Of a DNA stretch of 64,000 nt, positions 10,701 through 21,552 are shown in pieces. The notes below the pieces were generated by a model. The model searched no databases, was not told the origin of the DNA, and saw only the letters and a list, made by a program, of their open reading frames with translations. How positions within the stretch are numbered: position 1 is the first letter of the stretch; each line of letters starts with the position of its first letter. The DNA is from Chrysomallon squamiferum (lineage: Eukaryota; Mollusca; Gastropoda; Neomphalida; Peltospiridae): contig CM022665.1 of NCBI GenBank assembly GCA_012295275.1, positions 24,007,946 to 24,071,945 of the forward strand. Reading direction: 5' to 3'. Both the position numbers and the translations under genes were made by a program.

Positions 10701-13582
10701 TTATATTATATTGATTATAAAGTTGATTATTTTATACATAACAGAGATAGAACTGTTAGAATGACTCAGATAGTTAATTAGGAGATAAAGGTATTGTTCT
10801 GTTTTATTTTTGAGTATGGTTAGCATTCATTTAACTGTGCTATATTTTCTGTGAAAATTAACAGCATCACTCAGTGTCGATTGCTCTTTATATGTTGACA
10901 ATTTTCATATTTTCTACTGATTGTCCAACATGAGTTTTATTGAATGTCAGTTGCAACTTTGTCTGAATAAACTTCAGCAATGGGCAACTGACAATAGATT
11001 TAGGTTCTCAAAAACAAAAACATCTACCAGAAAAGAGGTCTCCATTTGGACTGGTGCGATCATGAACAAACATCATTCTGTGAAGCCAGTCCTGGGAGAG
11101 TGGCAGTCCTCCTACAGGCAGCGCAGGAAGGATGAGATAATTTTGTGTCTTATTGGTCATACTTATTTGACTCCATTCATTTATCCTGAAGAAGGATTGT
11201 CCACCTCAGTGTGAACACTGTCAGTGTACTCTGACAGTGCACCACATTTTGATGGAGTACGATCTTAGGCATATACAGAAGGATATATTTGGTCAAATAA
11301 ATGTGATGGAATCATTTCAATTCCATCCTGAATTTGTTTTAAAATTTCTGAGAGTTACAGAATTTTAACATAAGTAAACTGTGATACTTTCTGCACAGCC
11401 TTTTACACTGTATTTTGACTAATTTTAATTTTGAATTTTTATATAAAAAATATTCACTATTTTGGTATATTTAACTTTATTTCACATCCAATAGCCAATA
11501 TATATTTTGTGCTGGGGTGTTGTTAAACATTCATTCATTCAGTCATTCATTAAGAGTACTAAATCTAGTAAAACACATAAAACTGAAGACATTACCAGTG
11601 ATAGACCTATAATAAACTTCTTCAAAAATGAAGTCAGACTATGCACATTAAATAGGTGTGAAAAGACAGAACAGTCCAGTTTGTTTATGGGTATAACTTC
11701 AAAAGTCACCGTACACTAAATTAATGCATTTTGTTAATGTCCAAATATTAGTCTGCCACTCTGTGAGCTTTAATATTGTTTTAGCTCTTCTGGTCGGTAT
11801 TACTGATTAAAGGCATTTATCTTTTCACAGTACTTTCTTATTGCATGCATTGAGCATTTTTCCTTCAGGCAAGCAAATTGTGCCTTCATTTCTTGATCTG
11901 ATTTCATCCTGCATGTAACTATTTCAGTGGAAATACCCGTGTTTCTGTCTGATGCTACATACTGGTAGTGCTTGTTGTGTTTTTGTGTGATGTCAGGTTA
12001 ATGAGTTCCTAACAGTATTAAGCACACATTTATACATTAATAAGATTCAGACAGATGTTAGCTTCACTGCCTAAATAACTAAAAGAAATGTTTCTGATTT
12101 TCCAAAAATAAATAGAGTAATAAAAGCTGTGAATTAGACAATTCATTACTTATAAGTGTAAACAGGTTTTTGGCTCTTGAATAAAAATTATATTTTAGAA
12201 ATCACTGCTTCATTGTGTTATATGTGTTTCAGCACAGGTATTTTTTGTGTACAAGCATGACCTTTTCTTAAAGGGGATATTTATATTCAAATATACATAA
12301 TTGGTATTTTGAATCATTGTGGTAATATCAGTAACTGGTAAGAACTTGTAATTCTTGCTGTTTGAATTGTTGCAAAAGAAAACATTGTATCATGGTTATA
12401 AAAGTTTATATGTGTCATTGTTGAACAATAAATTACAGTTGCATTTGGTCAAAAGATTTAAAAAATTATTTTTGATATTTCAGAAATATTTATGAGATCA
12501 GATCAGAAACAGCCAATACGAGACAAATACTCTGTGATTTATTTAGTTATATATGTATACTTTCTCAACATTTGTGATAACTAATTACAGACAGAGCTGT
12601 TGTCACCACGGAATGTACGACGATTGCATGCTTTCCTGATGGTTCCACTCCTGCTGATGTCACATCTGTCTGCTTTCTATTTCTTTGGAGGGAAACCATT
12701 TGGCAGTGCCTTCCTGGATAGACTTGTCATCAACAGTAAGTTATTTCTACATTCGTTTCGTCTGAATAATGTCACATTCAAGTCATTTTATCACTGATTA
12801 TGACATGGTGTCCTTATATAGTTATTTTGTCTCTTTGTGTCATAAAAATAATTTTTCACAGAACGTTATTATGTTATTGTCAGTGATAAAGTTTCAGTGT
12901 TGGTATGTTGTCACTGTTCAGCACATAGCTCAACATTTAAAAACATTTCTTTTTATGAGATACTGAAAATAATTAATCTTGAGCTCTAGTATGAAAAATT
13001 ATAATTTTCAGTTTATATAAATAATGTTAGATTTAAGTAATAAAAGTTCAGTGATTACAGGAGGATATCTCTGAATAATTAAGGGTTTTTGCTTTTGCCC
13101 AGGTAAATATTATTGACAATGGAGTTTTCTTGCTTTGTAGATAAGTAAGCTAAAACTAAATTCTGTCAAGAATATTTATTGTATACTGAAAATGTAAAGG
13201 TCAATTTTTTAAACTTGTGGCTTTTATAAATAGTAGTGAAACAAAAATAATTTCCACACTTATTCATTATATGTTTTCTAATCTTAAAAGGGATTTTAAG
13301 ATGACCTGCATTTCACATCAGGAGTATTTATTCAGTATGGCATCTCCTTTGAAATCTTGCTGAAGAGATCCCGTTAATGATAAATCATTAATAGATTGTT
13401 ATTTGATTCCTTGGAGTTTTATTATTATTATTATCATTGATGTTGTAGTTTTTAATGTCTTTCATTTTTTAAAATATTTTTCAGCTCCTATAACATATGT
13501 GATGGGTCTTTATTTTATTTTCTACTGTTGTGTGCAGAATGCCTTTGAGATTGAACAGCGACTTAAAACAAAGAGAGATTAA
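4713..13582 (+). CDS. HHAT: Protein-cysteine N-palmitoyltransferase HHAT (MBOAT family)
   Basis: Coding exons: 4713-4881, 5645-5709, 5885-5995, 7370-7561, 8319-8555, 8920-9242, 9661-9696 (a 36-base microexon), 10352-10553, 12591-12735, 13485-13582. Together they encode 525 aa (human HHAT is 493). The start has an in-frame stop just upstream at 4701-4703. HHAT is a multipass ER membrane enzyme that attaches palmitate to the N-terminal cysteine of Hedgehog proteins (Rasp/Sightless in Drosophila, also acting on Spitz). Visible hallmarks are the MBOAT core around FFDRGLYDFLKRYIYIPLGG (residues 367-386), with Asp369, and YLWHG with His409. These sit where human Asp339 and His379 lie, at a constant offset of 30. 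The catalytic His argues against the HHATL paralogue, which lacks it. Most of the protein is hydrophobic segments. The C-terminus KTKRD fits a KxKxx ER-retrieval signal. Introns carry repeats, including a SINE and a LINE remnant in introns 7 and 8. Expression control is not evident. Confidence 0.93.
4950..5185. repeat. Interspersed repeat copy in HHAT intron 1
   Basis: Diverged copy of the repeat at 3095-3390, same orientation. Common words are AAGTCTAAA, ATTTCAGATACAG, TTTGCAGG/CTGCAAGG, GAAATAA and a shared tail near GGAAACTGT. The open frame 5173-5382 over it has no recognisable content. Confidence 0.4.
7827..7945. repeat. Short inverted-repeat element in HHAT intron 4
   Basis: CACCGAATG (7827-7835) faces its exact reverse complement CATTCGGTG (7937-7945), 101 bases apart. 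The interior is visibly less AT-rich than its surroundings. The arms are only 9 bases, so chance is possible. Confidence 0.25.
9920..10245 (+). mobile_element. Degraded SINE copy with ATTC tail (HHAT intron 7)
   Basis: The segment contains, in order, TGACTGGTACAT, ATCAAAGGCT, a diverged block and GCAGCTAATTGATAAGAG, and ends with an ATTCATTCATTC tail at about 10209-10245. That order matches a very abundant gastropod SINE as I remember it. The copy is heavily mutated. A reverse-oriented relative lies at 37325-37560. Confidence 0.45.
10870..11553 (+). mobile_element. 3' remnant of a non-LTR retrotransposon (jockey/CR1-like), broken
   Basis: At 10876-11030 the frame reads as the end of a reverse transcriptase: SLYVDN (the usual YVDD box with its second Asp replaced), an in-frame stop at about 10915-10917, then QLQLCLNKLQQW and FRFSKTKT. 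An internal deletion follows. From 11098 the C-terminal part reads WQSSYRQRRKDEI..IGHTYLT, then shifts frame into a Cys/His-rich CEHCQCTLTVHHIL stretch ending at a TAA (11366-11368). The 3' UTR ends in GCTGGGGTGTTGTTAAACATTC and an ATTC-repeat tail at 11530-11553. The deletion, stop, frameshift and mutated active site make it inactive. It lies in sense orientation in HHAT intron 8. Confidence 0.75.
12213..12275 (+). repeat. Short dispersed repeat, copy A (partner 16211-16262)
   Basis: Shares TTCATTGTGTTATATGTGTT, CAGCACAGGTATTTTT and GACCTTTTCTTAAA with 16211-16262. Copy A has about 16 extra bases between the second and third words. Same orientation. Family unknown. Confidence 0.5.
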
Positions 13583-13606
13583 TCATCAAAATTATACTGT
13601 CTATGG

Positions 13607-13775
13607 CAGTAGTTCTTAACATTTATATTTTGCCTAGCTGCCCCTTTTCAATAAATTTTGCAGGTTGGTGCACCATAGGTTAAATTTTATACGGGTCATA
13701 GAAGTAAAATAATTTATGTACTGACGTTATGGTGTTCATCACGTGTGTGTTCTCAGGTTGAAAATCACTTACTAA
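13607..13775. mobile_element. Possible hAT-type MITE remnant in the HHAT 3' flank
   Basis: The left end CAGTAGTTCTTAAC and the reverse complement of the right end (AAGTGATTTTCAACC) both resemble the CAGTGGTTCTCAACC termini common in hAT elements. The length (about 170 bases) fits a MITE. No 8-base target duplication is evident. The first AATAAA after the HHAT stop (13650-13655) lies inside it. Confidence 0.35.
13650..13655 (+). terminator. HHAT: Candidate poly(A) signal for HHAT
   Basis: AATAAA about 70 bases after the stop codon at 13580-13582. Other AATAAA words occur further downstream (near 14350 and 15285), so the real 3' end is uncertain. Confidence 0.35.
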
Positions 13776-16210
13776 TGACCAAGAATCCAAAACAGTTGTG
13801 GTGAAAGTGAAAAGACTTGGAGTATAGTTTATGAATATATACATGTGTAAATAAGTAAATGACTGTTTTTCTCTCATTCATTCATTCATTCATTCTGTTA
13901 TTCAGTCAAAATATAGAGTAGATGGGGAGGGGGAAGTCTAATACTATTTAAATTGGTTTTAAAACAACATAAAACAAATCATTTTTGTGTAGTGTTTGCA
14001 TTTGGTTTTATTCATTTGCTATAAGTCGGGTAGTTAAACAATGGCAGTGTTATCTTTTAATTTTTGAGGCCTGTTGTATCATTTTGCTATCTTGATAACA
14101 GAATCCATAAATGACAGAAAAAATCCAGCAAAGACATGATACATTAAACATTTCCATTCATAAAATTCATTTAAAAGTTTGTTAAATTTTTCTGCTGTTG
14201 TTATTGTTACATTTTAATGTATTGTTGTTAAAAGAATTAGCAAATGAAAGATTAATGTAAAGAATATAAGAAATCCTTTTTGATTTTTATTAATTTGACA
14301 TTACTGGAACTATTTTGTGCTGTTCTCAAGAATCAGTAAATGAAAAAAGAAATAAAAGAAAAGGCTGACATATTGACAGCTTAAAAGTTACCATAGAAAC
14401 TTACTTGATTATTTCTTTGTGTATTAGTCTGCTTTGAAATTCCATTAAATATAATACTGACATTATATTATGTTAGTCGAAGATTTTTTAATTTGTTTGT
14501 TTTTTGGGGGGATGGAGGTTGTTGGGTTTTCCTTTTTTTCTGGATAAATTGTCTGTCTGTTGATTCATTACCACCTGCGTTCTTGTTTTTCTGAATACAG
14601 ATGTGAATTTTTTAATTTTTATTTCAGGTTTTTTTTTTGCCTTCCTAAACTACATTCTTCAAAAATCAGTGATTTTTGTTATTTCTATTATTTTTATTTA
14701 TTTATTTATTATTTCTTTTTTTTATAGCTAAATAATAAAAAAATATATATATATTCTATACTTACACTATGGATGGACACTGTTTGTGCTACAGTACATA
14801 ACAGATTTTAATATAATTTAATGTGACTTCTATAAAAATCTAGATAGACTGATGGATGGATTTAACTCTTTGCAAATATACTGTTATGTTTATCAAGTTT
14901 TTTCTCACCATGTCATAAAAAATTATATGATTTATCATATAATAAGCATTTATATAATATTAAAATGGGATACTTGTTAAACACAATCATTCATTAATTT
15001 CTTCATATCATTATTAATATGACTGACATCATCTAACTGCTAACAATATTGCAATGTGGCCATTTTCTTAATTTTTATTTATTTTTGACAATGTAAAACA
15101 GTTATATTACTTTTAACCTAATAGATATTTAATAAAATTGTGTTGTATTTTTGATTTATGAATTTGATGTTTTTGCTGCTTTTTTTAATCTCTTTTGAAA
15201 TGAAAAAATTAAATAATTAAAAATGCCTAATGTTTCATTATTGTTTCATGCTATTATTGTTATATTTGATTGTTAAAAAATGAATAAAATATTTTTTAAA
15301 GGAGAAAATTGACTAGAGTTTTATATTTGGTATATTATCATTACGAATTAAAAGATTTGTTTTCAAATGTTTATTAAATGTCAAATCTATTGTTATTTGG
15401 CTGTTTTTCAGTTATTAGCAAAGATATAATCATTCAGAAAGAACTAAAAGACCCCACCCAAACAAAAAAATTAATAAATAAATAAATCTCATAAAATAAG
15501 AGTATCTAGCTAACCAGGTGTACTAGCTGTAATAGGAAATTGTCCAAATGGTTTATTAGGCAGGGTTGAACTTGTCTCCTATCATTCCTAAGTCCAAACT
15601 CAAACCACTGAACCATTTTATAGTTAATAAAAAGCAATATTTATTTATGATTCTAATTGTATTTAATTATTTAAATTATAATGTTTGTTTTTTTGCTGTT
15701 GGTTTGCTGTTTTAGATACATATATCCACTTTATATAGATGATAACATAAATACATTTTTGTAAACAACAAAAAAGACAAACATAACATTTCACTCTATA
15801 TTGTTAAAGATTATAATACTGAAGTTGGAACTAACTACAATAAGTATACCTATACAGTTTAAAAAAAACTTGAATACAATTAGTGTTATCACCTATTGCT
15901 TTCCACATTACAAATTAAGAGTTATTTTAGCTTATTGATGACATTCCATCTGATAAAAAATGACAGGTACAAATGAGATTGCATTAATTTTATGCAAATA
16001 AGTTTTGAAGTGGTTTTAATTAATTTTGTCTTCTATATTTATCTATCTGTGAAAAATCCTACTTGGTGCTTCCTCTAACTTCCATCATAATTCTCTGGAT
16101 TATCAAAGTATCTATGTGTACATATGTGCATGTCTGTATGTATATATGTGTGTATGAGTACTATATGTGTATATTTTTATTTGTAGGTACATCTGTGTGT
16201 GTATATGCAT

Positions 16211-16262
16211 ATTTCATTGTGTTATATGTGTTCCAGCACAGGTATTTTTGACCTTTTCTTAA
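16211..16262 (+). repeat. Short dispersed repeat, copy B
   Basis: Second copy of the repeat at 12213-12275, followed directly by a poly-T run. The two copies lie about 4 kb apart in the same orientation. Confidence 0.5.
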
Positions 16263-17841
16263 AAGGGATTTTTTTTTTTTTTTTTTTTTTTATTATTTTT
16301 TCCATGATTATAAGAGAGATATTTTTATGAATCCAAAAAGTACAAAATTGAAAAATTACAAAAATCACAAAAAGTGAAAAACAAGAGTAACATAAGAGAT
16401 ACTTTCACAGTGAAAGTGAGAGATGAATAGGGCACAGAACAGGTGTTGCTCAATGAACACATTTTTTCAATTCATGCACAGTTCCAATGTAGAAGCATTG
16501 TTCAAATTCTAAATCAGAGTTCAAACACTGAACGGTTCATAGTACAATGCTTTTATGCACTCAAAATACACTTTGTGTTTCTTTTGAAACAGTATGTAAA
16601 TTGCTTTGCTAAACATGTTATATTTTTATATCTTTATTTTCTGGACTGTCAAGAACATTAACAGTACATAAGTTAAATTTCATAAAATATAAAACTAAAT
16701 CTTCTGTGTTTTACAGAAAGAAAGAAAAAACATTTTCCATTTTTATATAATATTATTATACTGTTGTGTCTTGATGATTATTCACAAATACTAACATTAT
16801 TTTTATGGATATGGTTTTAAATTTAAAAACTATTTATATATATTATTAAAACAGGATATTCTAGATTTTGTCATTCAGTCCACCTGACATGCATACATTA
16901 TTCATACTGGTTAATGCTTGACAAGCTGTCAAAATGGTGCAGTTTCATATATGCATTAATAAAAAAAGAAACAGGAATTGCAACATATTGTAAAATTATA
17001 ATACAACTAGAATGTTATTTTAAAAGTAACATAATAAATTTAACAGTACATGGTATTAGAATAAATACACTTACGAGTATGTGTTTGTACGAATGTGAAT
17101 GTCTGTGTGTGTGTTCTTACCTCAGAGCATAGTTGAACGCTGACAATCTGTAAATATCTGAAAGAGAACTTATGTATATGATTTCTGTTATTTATGATGA
17201 GGATGAATGTGTTTTGAAAGCAATAATAATAGTGCTGAAATAATATTAAATAATACAAACAAAATCATAATAAATAAATAAAAACAACATGACAGTGAAA
17301 GTATTTTATTTGTACATCAATACAGCAGATATATGCTATAAAGGTACAAAGAAAATTACTTGTAAACATAGACATACACATGTGAATGATGAATAAAGAC
17401 TAATTTCTTACTCAAGAGAGGTAACTCCAAATATAAAATGCCAAAGGCGTATTCAGTAATCTCTAACGAACGAAGAAACAGTTAACAAAACATTTTAAAT
17501 ATTACTTAGCACCAATGGATCTGTTCGTGTACACTTGTGCTAAGATGAAGCGATGAAGTGTTACACAGAATCTGTTTGATCATCAGTCTTTCCGGGCGAG
17601 TGACTGTGACATGTGCTTCCTCTTCAGTAGAAGTAGAAAATAAAAAAGATTAGTGATGTAATATGTTTAATCTTTGTTTATCTCTATATCCCACAATAAC
17701 CTCTATGTCTCAGTATAACTCAAGATTAAAATTGTGTCGTTACACAAAGCATTTATTCCCTTTTTCCTTACTATGGACGGCTATTTATTACAAACTATTC
17801 CTCAAATAAAATGTGCGTGTGTGTGTGTGTGTCCATATATA

Positions 17842-17926
17842 TCTTCTTACGGCCGAGTAATTTCCATTCATCTTCAAAGTCATGTGTATTCAGAATTTCA
17901 AGATATTCTATAATAACCAATACTGG
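17842..17926. repeat. Interspersed repeat copy matching 3011-3090
   Basis: Shares CGAGTAATTTC, CTTCAAA, TGTATT and TCTATAATAA in order with 3011-3090. About 430 bases upstream, CAAGAGAGGTAACTCCAAAT (17413-17432) matches CAAGAGAGATAACTCCAAAT (1863-1882), so both copies carry the same two blocks in the same order. Confidence 0.45.
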
Positions 17927-18392
17927 TATCTTCTGCTTCCAACAGAAACATTAATCAAGTCTAATTAATGTCACCCACACATCCACATCACTTCCAAATA
18001 ACAACAAAACAACAGTTAACATTAGCTTTCAGAAACTTATTTATTAATTTTTTTTTTTTTTAAATAAAACAATATCTGTTACTTCCATTTAATTAACTGT
18101 TGTTCTATATATAATGTTCTGTTTGTGCTATTAAATGTTTACAAAAATGTTATGTATAGTAGGACTATCCATCAAGCTTGTAAAAATATGGACAGTTAGA
18201 ACAATTTTACTTAATTTTAATTATACGATCAAATATTTAGTTTAGTAAAATAACTGTTACATGGATTTATAATATTGTATTCTGAGCACCGAAAAAATAT
18301 ATGCAACAAAAAGATAATGTAATTATAGTAAACACGTTAACAAAATATATAAAATAATAAATAAAAATAATATAGCATGCTCATGCATTCAT

Positions 18393-18394
<2 letters not shown>

Positions 18395-18477
<83 letters not shown>
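18395..18477. repeat. (AC)n microsatellite
   Basis: About 80 bases of uninterrupted AC dinucleotides. Confidence 0.95.
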
Positions 18478-18479
<2 letters not shown>

Positions 18480-18783
18480 CACATACACACATTACCGCAA
18501 AAATAAATAATTGTATACCAGAACATTAAAATACGATGTTACTGACGTTGTCATCTTTGTAACTATTGTGTTAAATGATTATCATTATATTATCACAACA
18601 GACAACAAAACCAAAGGACAGTAACAACCAAAAAAAATCCAGTATATGCATATTCGAAGGGGTTCTTTTAATTCAATTTAGAAAAGTCCAATTCACATAC
18701 GAGTTTAGGCCTATACGGTATATATACATGTGAAAAACCATACTACTACTACTATTAATAATAATAATAATATCACCACCAGG

Positions 18784-18785
<2 letters not shown>

Positions 18786-18831
<46 letters not shown>

Positions 18832-18848
18832 AATAATAATAATAATAA
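18786..18848. repeat. (CAA)n-(TAA)n microsatellite
   Basis: A run of CAA triplets passing into TAA triplets, preceded by another short TAA run near 18755. Confidence 0.9.
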
Positions 18849-19838
18849 GCAAACAAATAAGTAAGAAAATAAGAAATTCGCTACCTCTGCGCTATGGGCT
18901 GCACCTTTTTGGATTACCAGTAAGTGATCTTTTATATTTATCTTTCTATAAACAGGAAAAAAACCCCAAAAAAACCTACACGTTTTGTTAATCCAGTGGA
19001 AAACACCAGCTGTAATGGGAAGAAGCTCACAGCAAGCACCGTGGAGGATTTTCGTATGATATGGAAAATAAAATTAATTAGAAGCTATAACACAGCTGTT
19101 TGGAAAGCAGTGAACTTCAAAGAAAAGGTTTTAATATGACACTTCCACTAATTAAAGCTCTGGAAAACGTATTTGCATAAAATTAACGTAATCTCTTTGA
19201 TACCTGTCATTCTGTTGTCAGATCCTATGTCGCTAATAAACGACAATAACTGTAATTTGTAACGCGGAAAGCAATAAGCGATAACAAACACTCACAAATT
19301 TGTCACAACGTTTTTATTTAAGGTGGTATTTTGAATAGAACATGGATCTGTTTCTGGTACTGAGTTTCAGAAATCTGAGAATCGTCAAGGCAGTAAGTCA
19401 AGTAGAGGAATCTAAGTTTGTATTAATTTTTTCAATATGATAGAATGAAATGATATTTGCATTTTTAAATGTGTATATACGATGCTAGTATTTATATTAT
19501 ATACATACATATATTATTATTATTATTATTATTACGTGTTTTTCCTATAAATTAAAATATAGTTTGTTAAATGTAGTAAAAATCATAAATAAATATCTTT
19601 TATTTTATTTTTTATTATGAGCATATCCAGTACTAACAATCAATGATTATCTAAAAGAGAGAACTGGTTTCCTCTCTTATTTAAATAACCATCGTCAAAT
19701 AACGACCATTCTCACACACTATAACCGTTCATAAACAAAAAAGTTTCTTTTAGGTTTCACAGAACATAATATAGTTTAATGTTTCTCTTATTTAAGACGA
19801 ATTTCTCACAAATTTATTTCGTTCATATTTGAAGGAAA

Positions 19839-21505
19839 ATGAGTTGGCATAAACACTCTCTGGCTGTTGTTTTGCTTTTTGCAACGCTAATCTCCGAATG
19901 TGTTTTGCAACCTGAGATCCTTCCCGAGGAACCACTATCAACAACTACACCACCCTTAAATCCACCGGCGCAGATAGTACAGGTAATATTAATTTTAATA
20001 GACATCGATATAATATAATTATGTTGATTAGGTATATATATATATATAAAATGTTCTTTATATTACTGTTACATCAGAGGCGTAGAGGATGCGAAAGTAA
20101 ATGGGCATTGTTGTTAAGAGGCGCAGATATTCGTCTTGCCTATTTATTATTATTATTATTATTATTTTAATGCCTGTAAATATATATGCCCTCTCTATCT
20201 TGTATAAGTAAGTCACTCGATTCTTGGCGAGATGATATTTGGGACTCTGTTTTTGACCTGGGAAAAGTGGAAATTGATTCTTTATTCATAGGACGACATG
20301 TTACAAAAACATGTAGTAAAACATTTCAGGGTTAACTGAAGTGGGGGCGGCAAAACAGTATTCCCCTCCCAGAACGCAACATACGCTGCTCTGTTACACT
20401 GTATCATCGTCATTGTTGTTGTACTTGGTGTTTTGTCGATTCTTTTTTCTTTTTTTCCCGAGATTTCGTTAGTAAAATCTATATTGTTTCTTATGTAATA
20501 AGTGTGTCATCCAAGTTCTCTGAGGATAACTTTACGATCTTTCATTACATATTTCTGTTGTGTATGTACTTAAAAAAAAAAAATTCTGTATAGCCAGACT
20601 TCGTGAAGGAATCACAAGGAATCAAAAATATTTCTATTGTTTATAGGTCTATTGCCATTTAGATACATTTCACACTTATATATATGTATGAAGGAAATAG
20701 CAGTGAGTTAATCGTTAATACCTGCAGAGTATAAAACAGTCCACTTAACACAATTATATTAACACAGTTTAGTAATCAGTATTAAAAACAACGTAGAACA
20801 AACAGAAATATTAATAAAACATTTTATTGTTAAAAGCAACAGCGGTGGTATTAGCAGGAACAATAATAGTAGTAGTATAGTAGTAGTAGTAGTAATGGTA
20901 GTAGTAGCAGTAGTAGCAGTAGTTGTAGTACTTGAAGTAGTAATAACTACTTGCATCCCTCCAAAGGTCAGTAATGCGACCTTTTGAAGTCTTCGCCCTG
21001 TTTGCCTGCCTAGTTGGCCCTGATAGCAGTAATAGTTTTGGTAGTAGAAGTATAGTAGTAGTAGTAGTAGAAGAAGTAATAGTAATAGTATGAATAATAA
21101 AATAATAGCACATATCTACTAATAATGCAAACCATTATATTTTATCTGTGTTAATTTCTAAAATATTTTCTCAGGCTACTGAAAACATATGGGTAGCTGT
21201 TGGTTACGCCCTTGGAAACACTATTATGATCGAAGGAGAGAATAGTCTCGTCATAGTAGATGTTTCGGAGACTGTAGAATCGGCACAAGAAATTCTGGCA
21301 GAATTCAGAAATATCACCCGAAAGCCTATTGAAGCTATTATCTATACGCATAATCATAAAGATCATACGTTTGGTGCAAAGGTAAGTAATACATTTCGTT
21401 TCATCGCTAATATTTTTTCTACAGAAAGATGCAGAATTCTTTCTTTACCAGGCAAAAAAATAAAATAAAATAAAATAAAATAAAAAATAAATAAAACATA
21501 AAAAA

Positions 21506-21552
<47 letters not shown>

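Larger units (their letters stand above)
13583..19838. other. HHAT 3' flank and intergenic DNA without a recognised gene
   Basis: About 6.2 kb of AT-rich DNA. It holds the probable HHAT 3' UTR, the hAT-like remnant, a dispersed repeat copy (16211-16262), repeat fragments at 17411-17480 and 17842-17926, a long (AC)n tract and CAA/TAA microsatellites. A minus-strand open stretch near 17520-17640 has more balanced composition, but I could not tie it to any family or to convincing splice sites. Confidence 0.55.

Noticed and set aside
10921-11214. 97-codon open frame as a possible HHAT-internal gene
   Set aside because: It is part of a broken non-LTR retrotransposon with a stop, internal deletion and frameshift.
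17520-17640. Minus-strand open stretch that looks codon-like
   Set aside because: About 40 codons without a family match or good splice sites, lying between repeat blocks.
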